64,000 nucleotides of DNA from Clostridia bacterium (lineage in GTDB: Bacteria; Bacillota; Clostridia; Oscillospirales; Acutalibacteraceae). The DNA lies in NCBI GenBank assembly GCA_017521425.1, contig JAFXCQ010000008.1:124001-188000 (forward strand), written 5' to 3'. The notes below the pieces were generated by a model. It had not been told where the DNA came from. It ran no database searches and saw nothing but the letters and a program-made list of their open reading frames with translations. Numbering within the stretch: the first letter of the stretch is position 1; every line of letters begins with the position of its first letter. Position numbers and translations under genes: made by a program. Of this stretch, positions 33,204-42,120 are shown in pieces.

Positions 33204-34823
33204 ATGACTAAAAAATTAGTCGCAATTATCCTTGCTTTAACACTTTCAATTTCGGTGTTTATGGTTCCTGCAAGTGCTGCTTCAGTAGTTGCACCACAAA
33301 CATTAGAAATTAACATTGAGAATGTGTTTAACAGAGTTTTAAACGACCTTATTCACTATGTTCTCACTTATCTTAACAGATTCTGGCCAGGCTTCCAGGA
33401 TGAATTTGACAATCCGGAATCTTATGTAGCAGAATATTTCTACAAAGGTGAAGACAGCTTTGACACTTCTGTAAAAGCAGAGTCAAAATGGAGCCTTGGT
33501 TATTCAAGTGATTCTCTTATTGAAGATTTCAATATTATGAATGGCGAATTTTTCCTTGCAGGTTCTCTCGAAGTATTTGAAGGCAGAGTTCCAAGAGCTG
33601 TATACGATGACCAGAGAGTAAGAGTTTATGCTTTAAGTGATGGTGTAAGTGGCACAGTTGTTCACGCAGTAATCGACGGCTTCGGTTTTGCAAGAGGTGA
33701 CGTTGAAGTTATTCGTGGCAGACTTCAGGAATTTGCTGAAGCAAACAATATCATCAGTATGAATGTTTCAGTTCTTCACCAACACTCTTGTATTGATACA
33801 CTTGGTATGAACGTTCCGCTTCTTAAAGCACTTATTACAAATACAGGTAACGCGGGTACAGGTGCTGTGTTTGGCGAAAACCTTCTTGATGATTATATGG
33901 TAACTAAAAATCCGGAGTTTATGGAAAATCTTTATACAACAACAGTTGCTTGTGTTGAAGAAGCAGTAGCTGATATGACAGAAGGTACTCTTAACTACGG
34001 TTATGCTAATATCAAAGAATATATCAGAGATAAACGTGACCCACAGGCATTTGATGAAAATATCCACAGACTTCGCTTCACACCAAACGATGGTTCAGAA
34101 GAGACATGGATTTTGGAAGCAGGTATCCACTGCACAGGTTACGGTGCAGGTCCTGACATTCTCTCAGCTGACTATCCTTACTACATTGAAAAGAACATCA
34201 ATGAAAGAGAAGGCGCAAATGTTGTATTTGTTCAGGGTGCAGAGCTCGCAATTACAACAGAAGGCAAATTAACAAACGTTGAGGGCGAATCAGATTTAAA
34301 TAACATTAAATACTATGCAAATGCACTTGCAGATAAAGTAAGAGCTATTGATAACGAAATCACTCTTGATCCTGTTCTTAATATTGCTCACAAAGAAGTT
34401 ATGATTCCGGTTGACAATGGTATTCTTACACTTGCTTGCCGTGAAGGTATTTTAGGTGCAGTTGTTGTTAAAGATGGTGAAGATTATATACTCGCATCTG
34501 AAGTAGGTTATATGGAACTCGGTAACGAAGTTGCAGTATTCTTTGCACCAGGTGAATTTGAACCAAGCCTTTTCTATGGCGGCACAGCGACACCTGAAGA
34601 AAGCTGGGACGGTACATCTTGGGATTATCCTGCACTTAAGGATATTACAGATTGCGACAATGTTTTAGTATTTGGTCTTGCAAACGACCAGGGTGGTTAT
34701 GTTCTTGCAGATAACGAATATCACTCACTTATCGGTGAAAATGAAGAAGTAAACGCAATCAGCAAAAAATCAGGTTCAACATTTACAAAAGCATTTATTG
34801 AGCTTGTAACAGCAGTTAAATAA
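33204..34823 (+). CDS. Secreted neutral ceramidase-like protein
   Basis: A 539-residue exported protein with a signal peptide of about 26 residues (MTKKLVAIILALTLS... ASAA). After an amphipathic helix (INIENVFNRVLNDLIHYVL) the body follows the layout of neutral/alkaline non-lysosomal ceramidase-like proteins: a VFEGRVPRAVYDDQRVRVYAL opening, the histidine motif VSVLHQHSCIDTLG (the usual form is HTHSGPDT), and the late motif VFGLANDQGGYV. Family members hydrolyse N-acyl bonds of ceramide with zinc, but the altered HQHSCIDT motif makes the activity here uncertain. AGGGGG precedes the ATG. It is monocistronic with its own terminator. Confidence 0.7.
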   Translation: MTKKLVAIILALTLSISVFMVPASAASVVAPQTLEINIENVFNRVLNDLIHYVLTYLNRFWPGFQDEFDNPESYVAEYFYKGEDSFDTSVKAESKWSLGYSSDSLIEDFNIMNGEFFLAGSLEVFEGRVPRAVYDDQRVRVYALSDGVSGTVVHAVIDGFGFARGDVEVIRGRLQEFAEANNIISMNVSVLHQHSCIDTLGMNVPLLKALITNTGNAGTGAVFGENLLDDYMVTKNPEFMENLYTTTVACVEEAVADMTEGTLNYGYANIKEYIRDKRDPQAFDENIHRLRFTPNDGSEETWILEAGIHCTGYGAGPDILSADYPYYIEKNINEREGANVVFVQGAELAITTEGKLTNVEGESDLNNIKYYANALADKVRAIDNEITLDPVLNIAHKEVMIPVDNGILTLACREGILGAVVVKDGEDYILASEVGYMELGNEVAVFFAPGEFEPSLFYGGTATPEESWDGTSWDYPALKDITDCDNVLVFGLANDQGGYVLADNEYHSLIGENEEVNAISKKSGSTFTKAFIELVTAVK

Positions 34824-34831
34824 AATGATTT

Positions 34832-34868
34832 TAAAAGCACTGTCGTGAAAAACGATGGTGCTTTTTTA
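34832..34868 (+). terminator. Rho-independent terminator
   Basis: An imperfect stem (AAAAGCACTGTCGT with ACGATGGTGCTTTT) with T-run follows the ceramidase-like gene. Confidence 0.8.
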
Positions 34869-34871
34869 ATG

Positions 34872-35420
34872 TTAAGTGCTGAGTTAAGGGTCTGCGACGC
34901 TATTTTAATTCGGAATGCGTAATTCGGGATTTTTGGAACTGCGTTAGCATTATAAATGAAACAAAAAATTAACTCCCTCTATGGTAGGGGCAAACCTGTG
35001 GTTGCCCGCAGTATCGGAATAAATTTAAATTTAAAATTAACCAATCGAGTGAGATAAATGAATTGAACGCGAAGCCGAGATTTTTTGAAAAAGTTGCTTT
35101 AGCTTCGCAAGTTGTTGGTTTATTACTCTCACTTACTTTTCTATAATATAAATCTTACTACACTACTTGCGGGCGACCACAGGTCAGCCCCTACGATGAA
35201 GTGAGCGAAATCATCCTATCATTTTTAGTTTACGAAACTTAAATGAAAGGATAATTTTTATTATATTCCTGACCACTGACTTACTGACTCACTGACCACT
35301 GGTACAAATGATAGAATGTAGTTGTTTTTATTCATAAATAATTATAATCAAGTCCGCAGGACTTCCTTAACTCATCACTCATCACTCAGCATACAGCACT
35401 TTAAAAGGCTCTGTATTTTC
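34872..35420. repeat. Composite repeat region, copy 6 of dispersed family with nested inverted repeat
   Basis: This 550-base gene-free gap is made of repeat modules. It opens with AAGGGTCTGCGACGC, AATTCGGAATGCGTAATTCG and GGAACTGCGTTAGCA, all seen elsewhere. In the middle, TAGGGGCAAACCTGTGGTTG-CCCGC (34986-35010) faces its inverted partner (35169-35193, complement TAGGGGCTGACCTGTGGTCG-CCCGC) around about 160 bases. Then come the CTATCATTTTTAGTTT hairpin half, an ATGATAGAATGTAGTTGTTTTT half, and TCAAGTCCGCAGGACTTCC. No open frame with a ribosome site was seen. Confidence 0.65.
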
Positions 35421-35485
35421 TTCTTGCAATTACCCCATCAATATAATATAATAGAAAGGTAAACCACTTGAAAGGGTGAGAAAAA

Positions 35486-36190
35486 GTGAGCGATATGAAC
35501 GAACAACTCGTGCAGGAAATCGAGGTCAAAGAAAAAAAGAAAAAAGCGCCATTTATTATTGGTTTGATTGTTATAATTTTTGCTGTTATTGGTATCGTTT
35601 CTGTCGATATTTTTGTAAAAAATGCAATTTCTCAGAATGCTACTGCAGAAAATGATTACTCGGCTTATGCTGAATATCTTACCTGGGTTGTAGGCATTGA
35701 CCCTGACCCGTTCACAGATATAACAAAAGCAGATTTTGACGATTTGCTTAATATTGCAGTTTGTTCTTTACTTACGGACGGAGTAAAAACTGACGAATAT
35801 GATGTTACAGAGTCAGGTCTTATAGTGCCCGCTGCAGATGTTGAGCAATACTTCAGAAGATGGTTTGGTAACGATGTTCAGATTGTTCATGCAACAGTAC
35901 AAGGCTACGGCTACGAATTTCAGTATGATGCAAATAAAAATTGTTATTATGTACCACTTACAGGTGTTGTGCCACCATTTACTCCGAGAATTGAATCTGT
36001 TTCTAAAACAGGTGGACTTGTTACAATGAAGGTAGGCTATATCGGTACAAATAATATAGAGGTTTCAGCAGATGGTACAATTGCTCCTGCACAACCGGAC
36101 AAGTTTGCGGAAATCAAGTTAAAAGAAACTGCAGACGGTGGCTTTAACCTTATTTCAATTGTTTCGTTGACACAAGGTGAACATCAATAA
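35486..36190 (+). CDS. Membrane-anchored extracytoplasmic protein, unknown
   Basis: A 234-residue protein with a charged cytosolic start, one membrane helix (residues 22-45) and an outer domain of about 185 residues. The outer part has two beta-rich halves (around VEQYFRRWFGNDVQIVHA and YVPLTGVVPPFTPRIESV). It begins with GTG behind AAAGGGTGAG. No catalytic motif or lipobox is visible. Similar short anchored proteins are frequent in Clostridia, but I cannot assign a role. It is upstream of ppdK by 204 bases with no shared operon evidence. Confidence 0.7.
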   Translation: MSDMNEQLVQEIEVKEKKKKAPFIIGLIVIIFAVIGIVSVDIFVKNAISQNATAENDYSAYAEYLTWVVGIDPDPFTDITKADFDDLLNIAVCSLLTDGVKTDEYDVTESGLIVPAADVEQYFRRWFGNDVQIVHATVQGYGYEFQYDANKNCYYVPLTGVVPPFTPRIESVSKTGGLVTMKVGYIGTNNIEVSADGTIAPAQPDKFAEIKLKETADGGFNLISIVSLTQGEHQ

Positions 36191-36394
36191 ATAGAGTGAA
36201 AATACAATAAATTTGCGTTGTTTAGTTATGTTGACTAAAAAACGACAAACTATTCTGTTATATTTTTATTTTTATACTATGGAAATAAAAGTATAATTTT
36301 GGTATAATCATTTTTGGTGTTATGTTGCTTTATTTTAGAAAATAAAAAAAGCGGCTACTCAAATATATCAATAATTTATTTTTGGAGGTAAACT

Positions 36395-39019
36395 ATGAGC
36401 AAAAAGTACGTTTATTTATTCTCCGAGGGCGACGCTTCAATGCGTGAACTTCTCGGCGGTAAAGGTGCTAACCTTGCAGAAATGACTAACATAGGTCTTC
36501 CTGTTCCTCAAGGTTTTACAATTTCAACAGAGGCTTGTACTCAATACTATGAGGACGGCAGAAAGATCAACGATGATATCCAGGCTCAGATTATGGAATA
36601 CATCGTTAAAATGGAAGGCGTTGTAGGCAAAAAATTCGGCGATTTAGAAAATCCACTTCTCGTTTCAGTTCGTTCAGGTGCTCGTGCATCTATGCCTGGT
36701 ATGATGGATACAATCCTCAACCTCGGTCTTAACGAAGACGTTGTTAACGTTATGGCTACAAAATCAGGTAATGCTCGTTGGGCATGGGACTGCTACAGAA
36801 GATTTATTCAGATGTATTCAGACGTTGTTATGGAAGTTGGTAAGAAATATTTCGAGCAACTCATCGACGAAATGAAAGAAGCAAAAGGTGTTACTCAGGA
36901 CATCGAACTTACAGCAGAAGACCTTAAAGAATTAGCAGGTCAGTTCAAAGCTGAATACAAAGCAAAAATCGGTAAAGATTTCCCAACAGATCCAAAAGAA
37001 CAACTTATGGGTGCTGTTGAAGCTGTTTTCCGTTCATGGGACAACCCTCGTGCAAACGTTTACCGTCGTGACAACGATATCCCTTACTCATGGGGTACAG
37101 CTGTTAACGTTCAGGCTATGGCTTTCGGTAACATGGGTGATGACTGTGGTACAGGTGTTGCATTTACTCGTGACCCTGCTACAGGTGAAAGAGGTCTTAT
37201 GGGTGAATTCCTTGTAAACGCACAAGGTGAAGACGTTGTTGCTGGTGTTCGTACACCAATGCCAATCGCTCAGATGGCTGAAAAATTCCCAGATGCTTTC
37301 GCACAATTTGAAAAAGTTTGTGCTACTCTTGAAGATCACTACAGAGATATGCAGGATATGGAATTTACAGTTGAAGCTGGTAAACTCTATATGCTCCAGA
37401 CAAGAAATGGTAAGAGAACTGCAAAAGCTGCTCTTAAAATCGCTTGTGACCTCGTTGACGAAGGCATGATCGATGAGAAAAAGGCTGTTGCAATGATCGA
37501 CCCACGTAACCTTGACACACTTCTCCACCCACAATTTGACGCAGCTGCTCTTAAAGCTGCTACACCAGCTGGTAGAGGTCTTGGTGCTTCTCCTGGTGCT
37601 GCTTGTGGTAAAGTTGTTTTCACAGCAGAAGATGCAGAAAACTGGAACGCAAGAGGCGAAAAAGTTGTTCTTGTTCGTCTTGAAACATCACCAGAAGATA
37701 TTACAGGTATGAAAGCTTCTCAGGGTATCCTCACAGTTCGTGGCGGTATGACATCTCACGCAGCTGTTGTTGCTCGTGGTATGGGTACTTGCTGTGTATC
37801 TGGTTGCGGCGAAATCAAAATGGATGAAGAAAACAAAAAATTCGAACTCGCTGGTAAAACATACCACGAAGGCGATTACATTTCAATCGATGGTTCAACA
37901 GGTGCTATCTACGATGGTATCATCCCAACAGTAGATGCTGAAATCGCTGGTGAATTCGGTAGAATTATGGAGTGGGCTGATAAATATAGAACTCTTAAAG
38001 TTCGTACAAATGCTGATACTCCTGCTGATGCTAAAAAAGCTCGTGAACTCGGTGCAGAAGGTATCGGTCTTTGCCGTACAGAGCACATGTTCTTCGAAGC
38101 AGACAGAATCGCTGCGTTCCGTGAAATGATTTGTTCAGATACAGTTGAAGAAAGAGAAGCAGCTCTTGAAAAGATTCTCCCATATCAACAAGGCGACTTC
38201 GAAAAACTTTACGAAGCACTCGAAGGTAACCCAGTTACAATTCGTTTCCTTGACCCACCTCTTCATGAGTTCGTTCCTACTGAAGAAGCTGACATTGTAG
38301 CTCTTGCAAAGGCTCAAGGCAAATCAGTTGAAGACATTAAAGCTATTATTGCTTCTCTCCATGAGTTCAACCCAATGATGGGTCACCGTGGTTGCCGTCT
38401 TGCAGTAACATATCCTGAAATTGCAGCAATGCAAACAAAGGCTGTTATCCGTGCAGCAATCAACGTTAAGAAAGCTCATGCAGATTGGAATCTTGTTCCA
38501 GAAATCATGATTCCACTCGTTGGCGAAGTTAAAGAACTTAAATATGTTAAAGATATCGTTGTTAAAACTGCTGATGCTGAAATCGCAGCTGCAGGCGCTG
38601 ACCTCAAATATGAAGTTGGTACAATGATCGAAATCCCAAGAGCTTGTATCACAGCTGACGAAATCGCTCAGAATGCTGACTTCTTCTGCTTCGGTACAAA
38701 CGACTTAACACAGATGACATACGGCTTCAGCCGTGATGATGCTGGTAAGTTCCTTACAGCTTACTATGATGCAAAAATCTTTGAAAACGACCCATTTGCA
38801 AAGCTCGACCAAAACGGTGTTGGTGCTCTTATGGAAATGGCAGTTTCAAAGGGTAAAGCAAGCGGCAGAAACCTCCACTACGGTATCTGCGGTGAGCACG
38901 GTGGTGACCCTGTTTCAGTTGAATTCTGTCACAAAATTGGTCTCAACTACGTTTCTTGCTCTCCATTCCGCGTGCCGATCGCTCGTCTTGCAGCAGCTCA
39001 GGCAGCTATCAAGGACTAA
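36395..39019 (+). CDS. ppdK: Pyruvate, phosphate dikinase
   Basis: Interconverts pyruvate, ATP and phosphate with phosphoenolpyruvate, AMP and pyrophosphate. In saccharolytic anaerobes it often replaces pyruvate kinase. The 874-residue protein has the full layout: N-terminal ATP-grasp domain (SVRSGARASMPGMMDTILN), swivelling phosphohistidine domain with GGMTSHAAVVARGMGTCCV, and C-terminal PEP-utilising barrel (EGIGLCRTEHMF, FGTNDLTQMTYGFSRDD, HYGICGEHGG). Length is normal. GGAGGT precedes the ATG and codon use is the most strongly biased in the window, which suggests very high expression. A compact GAAA-loop terminator follows. Confidence 0.97.
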   Translation: MSKKYVYLFSEGDASMRELLGGKGANLAEMTNIGLPVPQGFTISTEACTQYYEDGRKINDDIQAQIMEYIVKMEGVVGKKFGDLENPLLVSVRSGARASMPGMMDTILNLGLNEDVVNVMATKSGNARWAWDCYRRFIQMYSDVVMEVGKKYFEQLIDEMKEAKGVTQDIELTAEDLKELAGQFKAEYKAKIGKDFPTDPKEQLMGAVEAVFRSWDNPRANVYRRDNDIPYSWGTAVNVQAMAFGNMGDDCGTGVAFTRDPATGERGLMGEFLVNAQGEDVVAGVRTPMPIAQMAEKFPDAFAQFEKVCATLEDHYRDMQDMEFTVEAGKLYMLQTRNGKRTAKAALKIACDLVDEGMIDEKKAVAMIDPRNLDTLLHPQFDAAALKAATPAGRGLGASPGAACGKVVFTAEDAENWNARGEKVVLVRLETSPEDITGMKASQGILTVRGGMTSHAAVVARGMGTCCVSGCGEIKMDEENKKFELAGKTYHEGDYISIDGSTGAIYDGIIPTVDAEIAGEFGRIMEWADKYRTLKVRTNADTPADAKKARELGAEGIGLCRTEHMFFEADRIAAFREMICSDTVEEREAALEKILPYQQGDFEKLYEALEGNPVTIRFLDPPLHEFVPTEEADIVALAKAQGKSVEDIKAIIASLHEFNPMMGHRGCRLAVTYPEIAAMQTKAVIRAAINVKKAHADWNLVPEIMIPLVGEVKELKYVKDIVVKTADAEIAAAGADLKYEVGTMIEIPRACITADEIAQNADFFCFGTNDLTQMTYGFSRDDAGKFLTAYYDAKIFENDPFAKLDQNGVGALMEMAVSKGKASGRNLHYGICGEHGGDPVSVEFCHKIGLNYVSCSPFRVPIARLAAAQAAIKD

Positions 39020-39038
39020 TTTCCAAATATAAAAATAT

Positions 39039-39069
39039 ACGCCTTCGGGAAACCGAAGGCGTTATTTTT
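39039..39069 (+). terminator. Terminator of ppdK
   Basis: Perfect stem ACGCCTTCGG-GAAA-CCGAAGGCGT followed by TATTTTT. Confidence 0.93.
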
Positions 39070-39088
39070 ATGGAAATTTGTCCTTGAA

Positions 39089-39292
39089 GTTGTATTCGCC
39101 TTCGGCGAGTTCTATTGCTTCGCAGTGATATTCTTTTTAGAATACCTCGCCAACGGCGAGCTATTCTAAAAAAAGAGTGATATTTGCTTCGCAAGTTTTA
39201 AAGGCGAATACAATATCACTAAAGCCTTTAGGCTTTAATATCACTTTCGCAACGCGAAAATATCACTCCGACACTGTCGGAATATCACTAAC
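39089..39292. repeat. Array of different short hairpins spaced by ATATCACT
   Basis: In the gap after ppdK at least eight small palindromes follow each other. From the right: CCGACA/TGTCGG, TTCGC-AAC-GCGAA and TAAAGCC-TTT-AGGCTTTA, each separated by AATATCACT. To the left the spacer appears inverted (AGTGATATT) beside TTGCTTCGCAA, CTCGCC-AAC-GGCGAG and TAGAATA/TATTCTA. An outer pair TGTATTCGCCTT / AAGGCGAATACA encloses the left half. Hairpin sequences differ while the spacer is constant. No gene lies here. Confidence 0.85.
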
Positions 39293-39336
39293 ATAAATAA
39301 TTATTAACTGAATTATTCGGAATAGTGAATAACTAA

Positions 39337-39372
39337 AACAAATCCCCTTGGAGAAATCCAAGGGTTTTTGTT
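39337..39372 (+). terminator. Rho-independent terminator
   Basis: Stem CCCTTGGA-GAAA-TCCAAGGG with a T-run lies between the hairpin array and the next gene; it may stop read-through from ppdK. Confidence 0.8.
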
Positions 39373-39424
39373 TATTGTAAATGTTTATTCAGTATGCTAT
39401 AATTTAATAAAGTGGTGATAAAAA

Positions 39425-39889
39425 ATGAGTAGATTTTGCATCGGAATTATTAATTTGCAATCCTTGAAAGAATGTAAAAATATAATTATAAATATTTTGG
39501 AAGAAAATAATTTGGCGTGTTTTTTTGAATTCGATTATATTGAACCATTTCTGAAAAAATATATTAATGAAGAAAAACAGTTTTTTAGTATTTCAGATAA
39601 TAAAGACTTTGATAATTGTGAGATTTTTCTCTTGCCTGATAATTGTTATTTCAATGGAATTCAAAATCATATTCCTTTTGATAAAAGAATGGGTGTACTT
39701 GTAGATATATCAAACGAAATACTCAAGTCAGCAGAAGAAATAGAATTTTTTATTGGCGACAGTGGTGCGTCTTTTGATGAATTTGAGCATCTTGATGTGA
39801 ACATAAATTCCTTTAAAAGCAATCTCTTGCAAAAAGTTAACGACTATAACTGCAAGGATTTGCATTTTATTGTTAGAACTGATTGTTAA
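39425..39889 (+). CDS. Hypothetical acidic protein
   Basis: A 154-residue, Asp/Glu/Asn/Phe-rich cytosolic protein without membrane segment, signal peptide or known motif. It begins near AGTGGTGATAAAA, a moderate ribosome site, and has a normal alternating helix/strand pattern (CIGIINLQSLKECKNIIINIL; IEFFIGDSGASFDEF), so it is probably a real small globular protein. The codon use is more AT-rich than that of its neighbours. It has its own upstream and downstream terminators and so stands alone. I cannot assign a function. Confidence 0.6.
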   Translation: MSRFCIGIINLQSLKECKNIIINILEENNLACFFEFDYIEPFLKKYINEEKQFFSISDNKDFDNCEIFLLPDNCYFNGIQNHIPFDKRMGVLVDISNEILKSAEEIEFFIGDSGASFDEFEHLDVNINSFKSNLLQKVNDYNCKDLHFIVRTDC

Positions 39890-39964
39890 AAAGAACTAAT
39901 AATCTCCTGCATTTCTTCGTTGCCTCACAGGCAACTATTAAAGGCTAATTCCTAATACAAAAAA

Positions 39965-39999
39965 TTCCGTCCATCGAAAGATGGGCGGATATTTTTATT
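39965..39999 (+). terminator. Rho-independent terminator
   Basis: Stem CCGTCCATC-GAAA-GATGGGCGG followed by ATATTTTTATTT, 75 bases after the hypothetical gene. Confidence 0.85.
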
Positions 40000-40001
40000 T
40001 A

Positions 40002-40078
40002 ATGAAATGCCCTTTAGGCATGATTTGGTTTCACCATAAATTGCCTTACGGCATGAATGGCTCCTGCGGTGCATTTTG
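40002..40078. repeat. Short hairpin array with ATGATT/ATGAAT spacers, copy 1
   Basis: Four consecutive small palindromes (ATGCC-CTTT-AGGCAT; TGGT-TTC-ACCA; TTGCC-TTAC-GGCAT; GCTCC-TGC-GGTGC) are separated by ATGATT, ATAAAT and ATGAAT. Two further copies occur near 48313 and 54830. Confidence 0.75.
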
Positions 40079-40172
40079 TGTTTGTACAGCATTTAATTTG
40101 GTTGCAAATAGCAATATACAGTGTTATAATATTAACATAATAATTATGATTTAATATATTATGGGGAATAAA

Positions 40173-41246
40173 ATGGAAATAGAAATTATTGGGAAACCGA
40201 AGGTAATAATGTCAAATCCGCACAGTAAACACGGTTATTTTGCATGGCCTACTGCGGTTCGTTTGCAAAATGGAAAAATAGCTGTAGGGGCTTCCGGTTA
40301 CAGATTGGAGCATATCTGTCCTTTTGGTAAGTCTGTTGTTTCATATAGTTCTGATAATGGTGAAACATACACACTTCCGGCACCTGTTATCGACACACCT
40401 CTTGATGACAGAGATGCGGGGATTTGCCCGTTTGGTGAGAGTGGAGTTGTTTTTACTACTTTCAATAATTCTGCTGAAATGCAAAGAGAACATAACAAAG
40501 AAAATAGTTATGTTCAAAGTTATATAGATACAATTACCCCAAGTGATGAGAAAAAATATCTTGGTGCACTTTTCAGAATAAGCAAGGATTGTGGTGCAAC
40601 ATTCGGCGAAATTCACCACTCACCAATAACATCTCCACACGGACCTATAGAACTTCGTGATGGTACTGTTTTATGGGCGGGTACAGTTTTCGAGGATATT
40701 TTTGCGGGTATTGAAATTCGTCGTCTTAATACAGAAACCGGTGAAACCGAGCTTGTTGGTAAAATTATTTCGTCTGATAAAAATGTTGTTCTTAATGAGC
40801 CACATATGCTCGAATTACCAAATGGCAGACTTATCTGCCATATCCGTGCAGAAAACAGAGAGCTTTTTGACGGTGGGGAAGAAAAACTTTTTACTGTTTT
40901 TCAGAGTATTTCTGATGATGGTGGTAAAACCTGGACTGAGCCGGAAATGATTCTCCCAAAAGATGGCGGAGCACCGCCACACTTGTTTTTATTAAGTTCA
41001 GGTGTACTTATTTCTACTTACGGAAGAAGAAAGCAGCCTTACGGAATTATGGTTATGATAAGTACTGATAACGGCGAAACATGGGAAAAGGATATTCGCC
41101 TTTATGAAAATATAGTAAGTGATGACATAGGCTATCCTACAACAGTTGAGCTTCCCGATGGTGATTTGATTACTGTTTTTTACGCAACTGATTCTGAAGA
41201 AGAACCGTGTGTTATAATGCAGCAAAAGTGGAGACTTACGGTTTGA
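40173..41246 (+). CDS. Sialidase-fold (BNR/Asp-box) protein
   Basis: A 357-residue cytosolic protein predicted to form a six-bladed propeller. Asp-box motifs are visible: SYSSDNGETYT (about residue 53), SISDDGGKTWTEP (about 244) and ISTDNGETWEKD (about 300), with the imperfect RISKDCGATF. This marks the sialidase/neuraminidase superfamily. Without a signal peptide it may act on imported oligosaccharides. I did not identify a complete arginine triad, so exo-sialidase activity is uncertain and another glycosidase or lyase of this fold is possible. I start at ATG 40173 behind TGGGGA; an ATG 12 bases earlier overlaps that site. Confidence 0.75.
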   Translation: MEIEIIGKPKVIMSNPHSKHGYFAWPTAVRLQNGKIAVGASGYRLEHICPFGKSVVSYSSDNGETYTLPAPVIDTPLDDRDAGICPFGESGVVFTTFNNSAEMQREHNKENSYVQSYIDTITPSDEKKYLGALFRISKDCGATFGEIHHSPITSPHGPIELRDGTVLWAGTVFEDIFAGIEIRRLNTETGETELVGKIISSDKNVVLNEPHMLELPNGRLICHIRAENRELFDGGEEKLFTVFQSISDDGGKTWTEPEMILPKDGGAPPHLFLLSSGVLISTYGRRKQPYGIMVMISTDNGETWEKDIRLYENIVSDDIGYPTTVELPDGDLITVFYATDSEEEPCVIMQQKWRLTV

Positions 41247-41330
41247 TTTAAAATCCAATGAAGAAATCCTGAAATCATTTCTTCTGACTCTATAGCAATA
41301 GCAAAAATCAGATAGAAAAGAGGGCAAAAA

Positions 41331-42110
41331 ATGAGTGAATCATTAAAACTGAAACTACCCAAAAACAGGCCTGTTGAAAAGCTTCCATTCGGTGGATTAA
41401 CCGCAAATATGTTAAGAATAGTGGCTATTTTACTTATGTTAAGCGACCATATTTGGGCGACTTATATGAGCTTTGGTAACTGGATGACTTACATTGGCAG
41501 AATGGCTTTCCCGATTTTTGCTTTTCAGATTGCAGAGGGCTTTGTACATACTTCAAATTTCAAGAAATATGCATTAAGACTTTTGGGCTTTGCAGTAATT
41601 ACAGAAATTCCATTTAATCTTTTTTATAGTAGTAGATGGTTTAACCCATATCACCAGAATGTATTATTTACGCTTCTTTTAGGGTTACTTGCCATATATG
41701 TAATAGATAATTTAAAGAAAAATCATACACCGAAAAACGTTGCATTATCTGTATTATGGCTATTGCTTATTTGTGTTGGTTCTGTTTTAGGTTTTGTAGA
41801 TTACGGATTTTCGGGTTTTTTAATGGTCGTAATGTTCTATGTTTTAAGAGATTTCCCTTTTGCATTTCTTGCTCAATTAGTAGCAATGGTACTTATAAAT
41901 ATTGTATTCTTCGAGGGTCAGGTTGTGCCTGTTGAAATCTTCGGCAAAATATTTGAAATTCCAACACAGGGCTTTGCAGTTTTCGCTCTTATACCAATCT
42001 GGCTTTATGGTGGTAAAAAAGGGCGTTCAAGCAAAATTATGCAGTATGGTTTCTACGCCTTTTACCCTGTTCATATGATTATTCTTTATTTAATTAAATT
42101 TTTTGCATAG
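41331..42110 (+). CDS. TraX-like multi-spanning membrane protein
   Basis: A 259-residue protein of about eight membrane helices. The opening (GLTANMLRIVAILLMLSDH, then IGRMAFPIFAFQIAEGF) is the signature of the TraX family. TraX of the F plasmid N-acetylates pilin, but chromosomal copies in Clostridia have no known substrate and probably acylate something at the membrane. GAGGGC precedes the ATG. The gene is 84 bases after the sialidase-like gene and 10 bases before the aldo/keto reductase, so these may be co-transcribed. Confidence 0.85.
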   Translation: MSESLKLKLPKNRPVEKLPFGGLTANMLRIVAILLMLSDHIWATYMSFGNWMTYIGRMAFPIFAFQIAEGFVHTSNFKKYALRLLGFAVITEIPFNLFYSSRWFNPYHQNVLFTLLLGLLAIYVIDNLKKNHTPKNVALSVLWLLLICVGSVLGFVDYGFSGFLMVVMFYVLRDFPFAFLAQLVAMVLINIVFFEGQVVPVEIFGKIFEIPTQGFAVFALIPIWLYGGKKGRSSKIMQYGFYAFYPVHMIILYLIKFFA

Positions 42111-42120
42111 GGGGATTAGA

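Noticed and set aside
37088-37534. 148-residue minus-strand frame inside ppdK.
   Set aside because: It is a shadow of the strongly biased ppdK codons and has no start signals; several similar frames inside ppdK and the zinc-ribbon genes were left out for the same reason.
39089-39292. Possible CRISPR array.
   Set aside because: The palindromic parts differ and the short spacer is constant, the unit length is about 20-25 bases, and no cas genes are near.
41331-42110. TraX-like gene as sign of a conjugative plasmid.
   Set aside because: No other transfer genes are present; chromosomal TraX-like acyltransferases are common in Clostridia.
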